64,000 nucleotides of DNA from Spirochaetia bacterium. Lineage in GTDB: Bacteria > Spirochaetota > Spirochaetia > DSM-16054 > Sediminispirochaetaceae. This document shows positions 26,323-34,709 of the stretch, piece by piece; positions within the stretch are counted from its first letter, which is position 1, and each line of letters begins with the position of its first letter. The stretch lies in the NCBI GenBank assembly GCA_021736475.1, contig JAIPFV010000001.1:1-64000 (forward strand). Reading direction: 5' to 3'. The position numbers and the translations under genes were made by a program. Below the pieces are notes generated by a model. The model had not been told where the DNA came from and ran no database searches. It was given only the letters and a program-made list of their open reading frames with translations.

Positions 26323-27393
26323 TCACTGTGCAGGGTTTAGAGGCCCAAGGCTTTCTTGAAGATCAACGGAAAAATGATGCTGCAGATATTCCTGAAGGAT
26401 CTGTCGATAACACTCCAGCGAGGTGCAGCGCATTAGTTTGTTACGTAAATTTGAGCTATCCGGAAAGCCTTTGGTATACGCACTTAAATGTTTTTTCATT
26501 TCGGCACAGGCGCGGGGTTCATTTTTGTAGTGAAGCTCTCGCTGCAGGTGGTAATATCCTATTGTTAAGCGGCGAACAAGTTGAGCATCTCGTGCTTTCA
26601 TCGGATCCTCTGAATTATCGGCCAAAATGACATCACCCTTTGTTGAAAGTAGGCTACGGGTCTGTTGGAAAATTAGGGGGTTCCCAATAGCTCCCCGGGC
26701 AAACATTACTCCGGCGCAGCCGGTCTGCTGCAGCATATCCTTAGCTGCCTGGGGGCTGAAGAGGTCTCCTGATCCAATGACCGGAACCGGTAACATTTCT
26801 GCTAGCCTGGCGATATGCTCCCAGCGCGAGGTTCCGGAGTACCCCTGAAGTCGGGTGCGGGCATGGATTCCCAGCATCGAAGCCCCGCCTTCTACAGCAG
26901 CTCTACCTGCTTCTTCAAAGTTTATCGATGATTCATTCCAACCGGAGCGTATTTTGACCGTGATAGGGATTTCGGTGGCAGAGCTGAGGCGACGAACTAG
27001 TGCATATATCCTTTCAGGCTGCTGCATAAGAGCGGCGCCGGCACCGGTTTTCACCACTTTTGGTACGGGACAGCCGCAATTTATGTCGATCAGGCTAGGG
27101 GAGTAGTGGAGGATATCAGGGAGCGCACGTTCTGCTTGGTCGGGCTGGGAGAGGAAAATTTGTATGCCCAGCGCCTCTTCACTGTCTCCACGCTCCATTA
27201 GATCGTGTGTTTTCTGATTCCCGCGGGCAATTGCTTCTGCTGAAACCATTTCGGTATAGCAGAAATCTGCCCCGTAGATTTTAGCTATTTCACGGAACGC
27301 CTTGTCGGTATAACCGGCCAGGGGGGCTAAAAAAAGATTGCCCGGAAGGGTTACTCCGGGCAGTTGAATACTGTGATATAAAGATTTTTCCAT
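26323..27393 (-). CDS. dus: tRNA-dihydrouridine synthase
   Basis: 356 aa from ATG at 27393; a TTG 12 codons earlier is in frame but lacks a ribosome site. FMN-dependent TIM barrel that reduces uridine in tRNA D-loops. Signatures: LAPLAGYTDKAFREI, YTEMVSAEA, NCGCPVPKVVKTGAGAALM with the catalytic Cys, KIRSGW, GIHARTRLQGYSG, PVIGSGD, MFARGAIGNP. It belongs to the DusB/Dus family; the target uridine cannot be fixed. It follows tatD on the same strand with a 19-base gap. Confidence 0.92.
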   Translation of the reverse strand: MEKSLYHSIQLPGVTLPGNLFLAPLAGYTDKAFREIAKIYGADFCYTEMVSAEAIARGNQKTHDLMERGDSEEALGIQIFLSQPDQAERALPDILHYSPSLIDINCGCPVPKVVKTGAGAALMQQPERIYALVRRLSSATEIPITVKIRSGWNESSINFEEAGRAAVEGGASMLGIHARTRLQGYSGTSRWEHIARLAEMLPVPVIGSGDLFSPQAAKDMLQQTGCAGVMFARGAIGNPLIFQQTRSLLSTKGDVILADNSEDPMKARDAQLVRRLTIGYYHLQRELHYKNEPRACAEMKKHLSAYTKGFPDSSNLRNKLMRCTSLECYRQILQEYLQHHFSVDLQESLGPLNPAQ

Positions 27394-27412
27394 GGAAAGC
27401 GGCGCCTTGCTC

Positions 27413-28186
27413 TTACTCTTTGATACCAAAAAATGTGAGGCTGTTGTTGTAGAGGGCCTCCGCTACTTCTTCTAGCGGTTCCTCACGCAGTTCAGCGATA
27501 AATTCGGCTGTGGCTCCAAGATAAGAGGGTCGGTTGCGTTTACCGCGGTATTGGGCCGGTACCATAAAGGGACTCTCAGTTTCAATAAGTATGCGGTCCA
27601 GGGGCATGTTTTTTGCCGTATCGTGTAGGTTTCGAGCGTTTCTGTAGGTTACGTTGCCTGCGAAGGAGATGTAGAGATTCAGTTTGAGAGCTTCCTGGGC
27701 GTACTTCCAATCTTCTGAATAGCAGTGTAGAACACCGCCCCTGGGAGGCAACTTATCCTTCAATATATTCAGTATATCTTCGCCGGCTTCGCGATTGTGA
27801 ATGATTACCGGTAGCTCAAGCTGGTCAGCCAGCTCAAGTTGATGAATAAAAAGCTCAATTTGACTGTCTTTATTGCCGAATTTTCTATAGTAGTCCAATC
27901 CAATTTCACCAAGGGCAACCACCCTGTCTTTCTGGCTGCCTTCCTCAATTTGGAGGGCCCAGTCTTTTCCGGGATTGATTACTTCGGATGGAGACACACC
28001 AATGCTGTGGTATACATGATTTGCTGTTTTCAGGTTTTCGTAGACCTGGAAAAAGTCGTAAAGGCTATTACATATGCTCATGACTTTTTTTACGTCAGAT
28101 TGTTTAGCTTCTTGTACGATTAACAATTGTTCGATTGGATCTTCATTTATCAATCCAATGTGTGCATGGGTATCAAATAACTGCAT
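27413..28186 (-). CDS. tatD: TatD-family metal-dependent DNase
   Basis: 257 aa TIM-barrel hydrolase. Metal ligands: DTHAHI near the N-terminus, Glu in GEIGLDYYR, His in VIIHNREA, His in LHCYS and the C-terminal TESPF Asp/Glu site. Family members act as 3'-5' exonucleases or in DNA repair and quality control. Normal length. It is divergent from the M23 peptidase gene and is the first gene of a minus-strand pair with dus. Confidence 0.92.
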   Translation of the reverse strand: MQLFDTHAHIGLINEDPIEQLLIVQEAKQSDVKKVMSICNSLYDFFQVYENLKTANHVYHSIGVSPSEVINPGKDWALQIEEGSQKDRVVALGEIGLDYYRKFGNKDSQIELFIHQLELADQLELPVIIHNREAGEDILNILKDKLPPRGGVLHCYSEDWKYAQEALKLNLYISFAGNVTYRNARNLHDTAKNMPLDRILIETESPFMVPAQYRGKRNRPSYLGATAEFIAELREEPLEEVAEALYNNSLTFFGIKE

Positions 28187-28275
28187 AGTTCTTTTCCGAT
28201 TTTAATAAGATTTTTGTGTGGCTTTTGCTAATATAGATGAACAATAGCATGAAACGTAGGAGCGGTCAATTGTAT

Positions 28276-28304
28276 TTGACAATTTTTTTTAGGCGTGGTA
28301 AAGT
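28276..28304 (+). promoter_or_regulatory. Promoter of the M23-bactofilin operon
   Basis: TTGACA (28276-28281), 17-nt spacer containing eight T, TAAAGT (28299-28304). The leader is about 36 nt and ends in GAGGAGTAAGG before the ATG at 28347. Unlike several genes here, this one has a normal leader. Confidence 0.7.
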
Positions 28305-28346
28305 TTTATCGGTTTACTGCAGTAGCCACCACATTGAGGAGTAAGG

Positions 28347-29369
28347 ATGTCCCCAGCAAATCAGTACAAAAAAGTTGAAAAAAGGCTTTTTGATTTTATT
28401 CTACGAATCTTCTCCAGCTTTTTCTCTACAATAGGTGGGGGAATACAAAAACTCATTTCTTTGGGAAAACAACGTTTTACTGTAATGCTGATCCCCCACT
28501 CAGAGCGAAAAATCTTTAACTTCCGTATTTCAGTATTTTCACTGATCTTTTTTGGAATTCTTTTTGTAGGTCTATTGGCTGCCTTTTTTACCTTTTCGAC
28601 TCGTTTCAGCGGCCTTTCAAATATGTTAGTGCGGAATCAGTCAAGTTTACAAAATACCCGGGCAAATCTAGAGATGGTGCGTGACGAGATTGTCGAATTG
28701 CGACAGGTTTCTCGTGACTTCGAGGACTCTCTTGTAAATACCCTCGGTTCTTTCGGAGTTTTTGCGAATGAGGCGGATGCTACTACTGCAGCTGCAGGCG
28801 ATCTGTCTTCATTCATCAATTTGGAAGAGCAGGATAGCGGCATTATGCGTGAGGTAAGTGAACTGCGCAATATAAAAGAGTTTATGCAGGCCTCTACCGA
28901 ATCTTTAGACAAAGTCCAGAATCTACTCAAGTCGCAGGGCGACTTATTAGTTGAATTGCCTACCTACTGGCCGGTGAGCGGGGGTATCGGGCGAATCACC
29001 AACTATTTCGGCCCTGAGGTTCACCCCTTTACCCAGCAATGGTATCTCCACAAGGGTTTAGATATTGCGTATCGCCGGGGTATTGATCTGGTTGCAGCGG
29101 CTAATGGAAAAGTTATAGAAAGAAAGTATGAGCCAATGGGCTTTGGAAACTACATTGTGATACGTCATTCCTACGGTTTTGCCACCAAGTATGCGCACCT
29201 TGATAACGTGTATGTTGAAGAGGGAGATGTAGTGACACAAGGGCAAAAAATTGGTACTATGGGAAACACAGGAATGTCCACCGGTCCGCATCTTCACTTT
29301 GAAGTTCGTATTGGTGCGCAGGTAGTAGACCCTGAACGTTTCTTAAATGTACAAGCTGATCTTAGATAA
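28347..29369 (+). CDS. Membrane-anchored M23 peptidase
   Basis: 340 aa. A basic N-terminus precedes one TM segment (about residues 67-87). A periplasmic coiled-coil region (about 95-205) is followed by a C-terminal LytM/M23 domain. Zinc and catalytic residues are intact: H235 and D239 in HKGLDI, and H315/H317 in GPHLHFEVR. It therefore probably cuts peptidoglycan cross-links rather than acting as a degenerate activator. The bactofilin gene starts 17 bases later. M23 plus bactofilin is a known shape-control pairing, as in Helicobacter Csd1/CcmA. Confidence 0.92.
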   Translation: MSPANQYKKVEKRLFDFILRIFSSFFSTIGGGIQKLISLGKQRFTVMLIPHSERKIFNFRISVFSLIFFGILFVGLLAAFFTFSTRFSGLSNMLVRNQSSLQNTRANLEMVRDEIVELRQVSRDFEDSLVNTLGSFGVFANEADATTAAAGDLSSFINLEEQDSGIMREVSELRNIKEFMQASTESLDKVQNLLKSQGDLLVELPTYWPVSGGIGRITNYFGPEVHPFTQQWYLHKGLDIAYRRGIDLVAAANGKVIERKYEPMGFGNYIVIRHSYGFATKYAHLDNVYVEEGDVVTQGQKIGTMGNTGMSTGPHLHFEVRIGAQVVDPERFLNVQADLR

Positions 29370-29386
29370 ACTAATACGGAAAACTC

Positions 29387-29839
29387 ATGAGTGAACAACT
29401 AGATTTAAATGGTGTATTTATCAATTCAATTATTGGAGAGGGAGCCGCTTTTTCAGGTGATATCTCAATGAGCGGGTTGTTCCGCATAGATGGCGATTTT
29501 AGAGGTAATATTGAAAAGGCCGATAAAGTACTAATTGGCCGTAACGGACGGGCGGAATGTTCGATTTATGCCGGTACTGTAGTAGTCGGCGGGGTTGTGA
29601 AAGGCGATATTTACTCCACTGAAAAGGTGGTTGTTCTTTCAACCGGAATGGTGCTCGGCAATGTTACTACACCTCGCTTACTGGTTGAAGATGGCGTGGT
29701 GTTGAACGGGCGCTGCAAAATAATAAGTTTTCAAGAAGAGCAGAAAAACAGAGAGAGCGACTCTTCAGATTCCGTTTATCCTCAAGATACTACCGACCAA
29801 TCAATCGATCGCTACAATCCACTTTACAAATCCGGCTAA
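29387..29839 (+). CDS. Bactofilin (first of two)
   Basis: 150 aa. The central beta-helix domain (about 12-115) starts NSIIGEGAAFSGDISMSGLF and has repeated short beta turns (VLIGRNGRAECSI, VVVGGVVKGDIYS). Short disordered ends follow the bactofilin pattern. It polymerises without nucleotide at the inner membrane and localises wall enzymes. It is coupled to the M23 peptidase upstream and shares a TAATG stop/start with the YaaR gene downstream. Confidence 0.92.
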   Translation: MSEQLDLNGVFINSIIGEGAAFSGDISMSGLFRIDGDFRGNIEKADKVLIGRNGRAECSIYAGTVVVGGVVKGDIYSTEKVVVLSTGMVLGNVTTPRLLVEDGVVLNGRCKIISFQEEQKNRESDSSDSVYPQDTTDQSIDRYNPLYKSG

Positions 29840-30333
29840 TGGAACCAATCGATCCTTTAAAAAATAGTCGCTTCAAGTGGCGCAGAAATACCCAGTCAAA
29901 GGAAAAGTCACAATCAGCTGAAGGGGTGCCCCCATTTTCTAAGATTGTCTTGGAACAACAGGAACGGCAAGTTTCCCCTGTAGGGGGGAAATATCCGGCA
30001 CATATTGATGCGGATATTGAGGAGTTGGTTGATCAGCTGCACAGCAGGGGCGAGCAGTTGAAGGAGAGCCCCTCTCTCGGCAATATAAAGGACTATCGCA
30101 AGGCGGTAAGCGATTTTCTGCAGTATATTTCAAAACACGCCCTAGAAGCTGAACAGATCGAAGGCGCACATTACCATCCATTGAAGAAGCAAAAGAAGTT
30201 TACTATTATCAAAGTGGTCAATGAAAGACTGGAGCAGCTTGCTTCCGGAATTCTGCAGAGCCAATTTACCCAACTTGACATTTTAAAGCGTGTAGAGGAA
30301 ATTAATGGCATGATAGTAGATTTACTGCACTAA
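29839..30333 (+). CDS. YaaR-family protein (DUF327)
   Basis: 164 aa, helical, with KDYRKAVSDFLQYISKHALE, then KKQKKFTIIKVVNERLEQLA, the recognisable core of DUF327/YaaR. The function is unknown. In Bacillus yaaR lies close to yaaT (ricT) and holB. Here it is directly followed by a ricT homologue without holB, which supports a functional tie between YaaR and RicT. Confidence 0.85.
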   Translation: MEPIDPLKNSRFKWRRNTQSKEKSQSAEGVPPFSKIVLEQQERQVSPVGGKYPAHIDADIEELVDQLHSRGEQLKESPSLGNIKDYRKAVSDFLQYISKHALEAEQIEGAHYHPLKKQKKFTIIKVVNERLEQLASGILQSQFTQLDILKRVEEINGMIVDLLH

Positions 30334-30346
30334 AGGAGTTTTACGC

Positions 30347-31240
30347 ATGAGCGATAATGATATACAGCCCGTGAATAGTTCCGATCAGGGACACACAAAC
30401 GAAAGTGTACTGCTGGTGAAGTTTGTTCACTCGAATGAAACCCAGATTTGTATTAATCCCTTGAGCGAAGTCTTTGAGAAGGGCGATCATCTGGTGGTGC
30501 CCAGTCGGTATGGAAAAGATCTTGCCTATGTGCTTGGTCATATCGAGCATGTTGAAAACTACGACATGAAGGATGCCGAGGAGGTCTCCCGTCGGGCATC
30601 CAGCCAGGATATTAGTGAATATGAGAAAAACCTCGAAAAAGAGGCGGAGGCATTGGAGATCTGTCGGGAAAAGATAAAGAATCATAATTTAGATATGAAG
30701 CTGGTGGCGGCGCACTACATGGTTGATGAGCCGAAAATTCTTTTCTTTTTTACAGCAGATGCCCGGGTAGATTTCCGTGAACTGGTCAAGGATCTTGTTT
30801 CGGTGTTTAAGATGCGTATTGAACTGCGCCAGATTGGAGTAAGAGATGAATCCAGGGTCCTGGGTGGCTTAGCCGTATGCGGTCGGAATTATTGCTGCAA
30901 TGGAGTGACGGATAAGCTAAACCCGGTTTCCATAAAAATGGCCAAGGAGCAAAATCTTTCACTCAACTCTATGAAAATTTCGGGCCCTTGTGGTCGACTC
31001 CTCTGCTGTTTAGCCTATGAATATGACTTTTACAAGGAAGTAAAAAATCGATTACCCCAGGAGGGTAACCGAATTCGGGTTAAAAACGAGGATTATAAGG
31101 TAACAGAGGTAAACATACTGGCTAAAAGGATCAGGCTTCAGTCTAGAGATGGAAGGACTATTGATGTACCGGAAGAAAACTTCAGCTGGAATGAATCTTC
31201 ACGCTATTGGAATGTAAAGATTGATGATATAATTACTTGA
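30347..31240 (+). CDS. ricT: PSP1-domain protein RicT (YaaT)
   Basis: 297 aa. PSP1 domain with VCGRNYCC and the C-terminal cysteine cluster KISGPCGRLLCCLAYEYDFY. In Bacillus RicT forms an Fe-S containing complex with YlbF and YmcA that directs RNase Y processing of certain mRNAs. RNase Y is also encoded in this window (1-1145). The N-terminal 30 residues are a variable extension. ATG with AAGGAG upstream, 13 bases after yaaR. Confidence 0.9.
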   Translation: MSDNDIQPVNSSDQGHTNESVLLVKFVHSNETQICINPLSEVFEKGDHLVVPSRYGKDLAYVLGHIEHVENYDMKDAEEVSRRASSQDISEYEKNLEKEAEALEICREKIKNHNLDMKLVAAHYMVDEPKILFFFTADARVDFRELVKDLVSVFKMRIELRQIGVRDESRVLGGLAVCGRNYCCNGVTDKLNPVSIKMAKEQNLSLNSMKISGPCGRLLCCLAYEYDFYKEVKNRLPQEGNRIRVKNEDYKVTEVNILAKRIRLQSRDGRTIDVPEENFSWNESSRYWNVKIDDIIT

Positions 31241-31265
31241 CAGTACTGAAGTAATTTGGTAGCTT
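31237..31265 (+). promoter_or_regulatory. Possible rpsT promoter
   Basis: TTGACA (31237-31242) overlaps the ricT stop codon; 17-nt spacer; TAGCTT (31260-31265), a weak -10. A leader of about 60 nt precedes the TTG start of rpsT. Confidence 0.45.
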
Positions 31266-31332
31266 GTGCTACCGCAGATAAATTGGAACAAGATTTACTT
31301 ACAATTATTTATATAGAATGGAGGATAGGCGC

Positions 31333-31602
31333 TTGGCAGGACTATCAGCAGAAAAAAGACAACGACAGAATTTGAAACGGAGAATGCGAAACCGTGCTGC
31401 ACGCAGCGGAGTAAGAACCGCTCAAAGAAAATTTCAGTTAGCAATAAAAGGCAATAACCTAGAAGATGCACAGAAGGCGTATGCCGAAGCAGAACGGCTT
31501 ATTGATCGAGTATCGAGAAAAGGCGTTTTTCATAAAAACACCGCAGCAAGGACAAAATCACGCATGCGAAAGAAACTGAATTCATTGAAGGTACAATCGT
31601 AA
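31333..31602 (+). CDS. rpsT: Ribosomal protein S20
   Basis: 89 aa from TTG at 31333. This start fits because GGAGGAT (31320-31326) lies 6 nt upstream and the protein then begins MAGLSAEKRQRQN, the usual S20 start. The ATG at 31318 overlaps the ribosome site and would add five unusual residues. The body is basic and helical as expected (LKRRMRNRAARSGVRTAQRK, then RKGVFHKNTAARTKSRM). Binds 16S rRNA in the 30S subunit. E. coli rpsT also uses a weak non-ATG start (UUG), tied to autoregulation; whether the same applies here is inference. Confidence 0.93.
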   Translation: MAGLSAEKRQRQNLKRRMRNRAARSGVRTAQRKFQLAIKGNNLEDAQKAYAEAERLIDRVSRKGVFHKNTAARTKSRMRKKLNSLKVQS

Positions 31603-31626
31603 TATTTTTAAGATGAGAGGCGGATC

Positions 31627-31935
31627 ATGGATAGAAATAAATTAACGAAGGCAGAAATTATCGATCAGATCCATGAAAAGCTGAGTGTGAGTCGTAATGA
31701 GATTCACGATGTCATCGATGAGTTTTTCGAAGAGCTTAAAGAAGCTCTTCAGGACGATCGAGTTATTGAATTAAGGGGTTTTGGAACCTTTGAAATTCGT
31801 ACCCGCAAGGGGCGTGAGAAGGCTAGAAACCCTAAGACCGGTGAGATTGTACCGGTCGACACCCATGGGGTAGCAGTATTTCGTCCTGGAAAAGAGCTTA
31901 AGCAGCTTGCCTGGCCTCTACGGGGTGAAAAATAA
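31627..31935 (+). CDS. HU/IHF-family DNA-bending protein
   Basis: 102 aa. Typical helical N-terminus (LTKAEIIDQIHEKL), GFGTFEIRTRKGREKARNPK and the arm with EIVPVDTHGVAVFRPGKELK. Binds and bends DNA as a dimer. The final 10 residues extend beyond the usual HU end. The 3' end may overlap the next gene, lnt, depending on that gene's start. Confidence 0.92.
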   Translation: MDRNKLTKAEIIDQIHEKLSVSRNEIHDVIDEFFEELKEALQDDRVIELRGFGTFEIRTRKGREKARNPKTGEIVPVDTHGVAVFRPGKELKQLAWPLRGEK

Positions 31936-31960
31936 ACCTTTCGGCATTGGAACTCTTAAA

Positions 31961-33589
31961 GTGAAAACGGCAGAATCAGCACAAGCTTCATGGAAACCGA
32001 CCGTCAAAAAAATTGCAGGTGAGTTAGTTTTGTTATTAGGCGGGGCTCTCCTGTTTGCTCTGTCCTTTCCCAGTTTTGTATCGGAAAAGGGTTTTGGGGC
32101 ACTTGCTTTTATCGCCTTAATCCCTGTATTTGTACTGGTACACCGCAGCAGCTGGAAATTAATCGCTGTATATGGTGTGCTGTACGGATTCATTTCCTAT
32201 GCTCTGTTTAACTTCTGGTTATCAACATTTCACCCCCTCGCAATCCTAATCGTACCCACTATTTATGCGGTATATTTTCTTGTTGTGTTCCCTCTACTGA
32301 AACTGGCGGATACATTATTCCCCCGTTACGGATATCTTATTCAAGTATTGATATGGATTGGATATGAGTACCTCAGATCAAAGGGATATTTAGGATACCC
32401 CTATGGAAATATAGGATATTCTCAGTATCAGTTTATTCCATTTATACAGATTTCCGCAATCACCGGCTTTTGGGGGGTATCGGCACTGGTGGTGTTCTTC
32501 TCGGCCTATGTGGGGAACGCGATAAAAGATGGTTTTCAAGGTCTGCGCGGCTTTTTCCGGCACCACCGGTTCGAACTTGGTGGATATGTCGGGTTGCTGA
32601 TTATTACTTTAATTTACGGTGTTACCGTACAACAGGACTACTCAGATCAGCGGCAGTGGAAAGTTGCATTGGTCCAGCACAATGCCGATACCTGGGCGGG
32701 TGGTGTACGAACATATCGGAGAAATCTGGACACCCTGAAATCGCTCAGCGAGCAGGCACTAGAGCATGATCCTGAAATTGTAATCTGGTCTGAAACTGCT
32801 TTTGTCCCGGGAGTCGATTGGCATACAAAATACCGCACCGACGGGGAGCGGTACGCACTTGTCAAAGATTTTCGTGAGTTTATGCAGGGCCAAACAGTGC
32901 CATTTTTAACCGGTAACGACGACGGGCAGCTTGCAGATCCAAACTTACCGCCGGTAGCGGCGGATGGAAGTTATAATCGGGTAGATTACAATGCGGTTCT
33001 GCTGTATCACGAGAATGAACTCAAAGAAACTTATCGAAAAACCCACTTAGTTCCCTTTACCGAGCACTTTCCCTATGGTCATATATTCCCGAGGTTTTAT
33101 CAATTACTCTTGGAAAAGGATTACCATTTTTGGGAGGAAGGGACCGAGTATACCGTGTTCGAGGCGGGGGGAGTAAAATTCTCTACTCCTATATGCTTTG
33201 AGGATGTATTTGGATATATCTCACGACGATTTGTTCGCGAAGGGGCCGAAGTGATTGTAAATATGACCAACGATTCCTGGTCCGGGTCGGTGGCCTCGCA
33301 GATGCAGCATCTTGGAATGGCTGTTTTCAGGGCTGTTGAGAACCGTAGAAGCTTGGTCAGGGGTACAAATTCGGGAATGACCGCCACTATAGACCCTGAC
33401 GGGCGGATCATCGATATGATGCCAGCCTTTGAGCGGAACTACATGATTAGTTCGGTACCGGTATACACCGAGCGTGTAACACCGTATACCCGCTGGGGAA
33501 ATTATTTCCCGGTTATCGCGATGGTTCTGTCCGGTCTTGGGCTTCTTATGGGAATCTTAGTTCGTATAATGTTTCGCAGAGATGATTGA
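31961..33589 (+). CDS. lnt: Apolipoprotein N-acyltransferase Lnt
   Basis: 542 aa from GTG at 31961. In-frame TTG (31907) and GTG (31925) lie upstream and overlap the HU gene; none has a clear ribosome site. About six to seven TM helices (first near LVLLLGGALLFALSFPSF) precede a periplasmic nitrilase-like domain with the Glu-Lys-Cys triad: Glu in VIWSETAF, Lys in YRKTHLVPFTE, Cys in TPICFEDVFG. One C-terminal TM follows. It adds the third acyl chain to lipoproteins, fitting a diderm. Start confidence is low; function confidence is high. Confidence 0.92.
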   Translation: MKTAESAQASWKPTVKKIAGELVLLLGGALLFALSFPSFVSEKGFGALAFIALIPVFVLVHRSSWKLIAVYGVLYGFISYALFNFWLSTFHPLAILIVPTIYAVYFLVVFPLLKLADTLFPRYGYLIQVLIWIGYEYLRSKGYLGYPYGNIGYSQYQFIPFIQISAITGFWGVSALVVFFSAYVGNAIKDGFQGLRGFFRHHRFELGGYVGLLIITLIYGVTVQQDYSDQRQWKVALVQHNADTWAGGVRTYRRNLDTLKSLSEQALEHDPEIVIWSETAFVPGVDWHTKYRTDGERYALVKDFREFMQGQTVPFLTGNDDGQLADPNLPPVAADGSYNRVDYNAVLLYHENELKETYRKTHLVPFTEHFPYGHIFPRFYQLLLEKDYHFWEEGTEYTVFEAGGVKFSTPICFEDVFGYISRRFVREGAEVIVNMTNDSWSGSVASQMQHLGMAVFRAVENRRSLVRGTNSGMTATIDPDGRIIDMMPAFERNYMISSVPVYTERVTPYTRWGNYFPVIAMVLSGLGLLMGILVRIMFRRDD

Positions 33590-33606
33590 CCACAGCGATT
33601 CTGATA

Positions 33607-33626
33607 TGGAAGTCAGAAGACTTCCA
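33607..33626. other. Short perfect inverted repeat upstream of the response regulator
   Basis: TGGAAGTC and GACTTCCA with loop AGAA, an 8-bp stem. There is no T-run on the plus strand, only AAAAG after it. It could be a weak end signal for lnt or an operator for the response-regulator operon. Confidence 0.5.
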
Positions 33627-33687
33627 AAAGTAGAATTACTGGAATCACTGGATTGACAACCGTGGATTTCTATAGGAAGATGAAGGT

Positions 33688-34440
33688 ATGGAAGAAAAGA
33701 CAAAGATCCTAATTGTAGATGATGAACCAGTAAATCTTGATTTTTTTCAATTGATGTTAGGTAAACTTGGGTTTGAGGTGCTTACTTCAGAAGACGGTGA
33801 AGATGCTTTGGAGAAGGTTACCGAATATAACCCTGATCTTATAATATTAGATAATGTTATGCCGAAATTGTCCGGTTGGCAGGTGACACGTCTGTTAAAG
33901 AGCGACCAGACCTACAGCGATTATAGAAACATACCAATTATCATGTTTTCGGCAATGGATGATGTAAAAGATAAGGTTGAAGGATTTGAACTTGGGGTGG
34001 AGGATTACATTACCAAGCCCTTTAATTTTTCTGAAGTATTAGCTAGGATACGTGCGGTTTTACGTAGTCGAAGAATGTCCGCCCGGATGGAGCTGAAGCA
34101 GCGGCGGATTGATGTAGCCGAAAAGATTTCGACTACTTTTCTGGATTTTTTGAATAATCTTAAAGAACCGATAGCGCAGGTTGAAGCAAAAGCTAATGAG
34201 GTATCCACGGATAAGAAAGGGGTCTCAGAGAAGGAAGAATTTATAAAGTTTGTAAAAGAACAAGTTTCCGAAGTCAGATCTTCGATAGAAAAATTAGAGC
34301 AGGACATCGATGAGCTTAAGTTAAAAGAAGTCAATGCCCGTGACGATGAACAGGCTCTTCGTGAACTTGATTCAAAACTGCAGGAACACTTTGTACAGCT
34401 TCAGGAACATGAAGATAGTATGAAAGAGGTAAAAGGTTGA
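33688..34440 (+). CDS. Response regulator with coiled-coil output region
   Basis: 250 aa. A receiver domain spans residues 1-125: acidic pair in LIVDDEP, phospho-Asp in DLIILDNVMP, Thr/Ser in MFSAMDD, Lys in ITKPF. The remaining 125 residues are a helical, mostly coiled-coil region with no DNA-binding or enzyme domain. It may therefore act by protein contact. TTGACA (33653-33658) lies 30 nt before the ATG, but the matching -10 (GAAGAT) is poor. The stop overlaps the next gene's TTG by four bases. No histidine kinase is adjacent. Confidence 0.88.
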   Translation: MEEKTKILIVDDEPVNLDFFQLMLGKLGFEVLTSEDGEDALEKVTEYNPDLIILDNVMPKLSGWQVTRLLKSDQTYSDYRNIPIIMFSAMDDVKDKVEGFELGVEDYITKPFNFSEVLARIRAVLRSRRMSARMELKQRRIDVAEKISTTFLDFLNNLKEPIAQVEAKANEVSTDKKGVSEKEEFIKFVKEQVSEVRSSIEKLEQDIDELKLKEVNARDDEQALRELDSKLQEHFVQLQEHEDSMKEVKG

Positions 34441-34658
34441 TAACCGAGAGTAAACAGGAAGTACTCAATCTCTTTGCAGAAGGACGAAAACAGTACAAAT
34501 TGATGAATTTTGAGACAGCTAAAGATTTTTTTGCAAAGGCCCTCAAAGTAGATCCTGAAGACGGGCCTTCTAAAGTATATTATGCACGTTGTAAACATTA
34601 TATAGAAAATCCTCCTCCCGAAGATTGGGACGGGGTGTTTGTGATGAAAACCAAATAA
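34437..34658 (+). CDS. Small TPR protein with cyclase-type NPPPEDWDGV tail
   Basis: 73 aa; TTG start in TTGA overlapping the response-regulator stop, with AAAGAGGTAAAAGG upstream. One TPR-like helical pair (KQYKLMNFETAKDFFAKALK, then VDPEDGPSKVYYARCKHY) is followed by ENPPPEDWDGVFVMKTK. In my memory this tail is the C-terminal end of many spirochaete class III adenylate cyclases with TPR tails. Here it stands alone without a cyclase domain. Probably co-translated with the response regulator and perhaps its binding partner. Confidence 0.75.
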   Translation: MITESKQEVLNLFAEGRKQYKLMNFETAKDFFAKALKVDPEDGPSKVYYARCKHYIENPPPEDWDGVFVMKTK

Positions 34659-34709
34659 TACATATTTAAGATTACTTTTAATGGTAATTCCAATTAGGTA
34701 GACTAAGAA

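Noticed and set aside
33653-33681. Leaderless promoter before the response regulator
   Set aside because: The TTGACA is perfect but the matching -10 (GAAGAT) is poor and a possible GAAGG ribosome site lies just before the ATG.
34676-34704. Sixth leaderless promoter, before the second bactofilin
   Set aside because: TAGACT lies 5 nt before the ATG, but the -35 (TTTTAA) is too weak to list with the five clearer cases.
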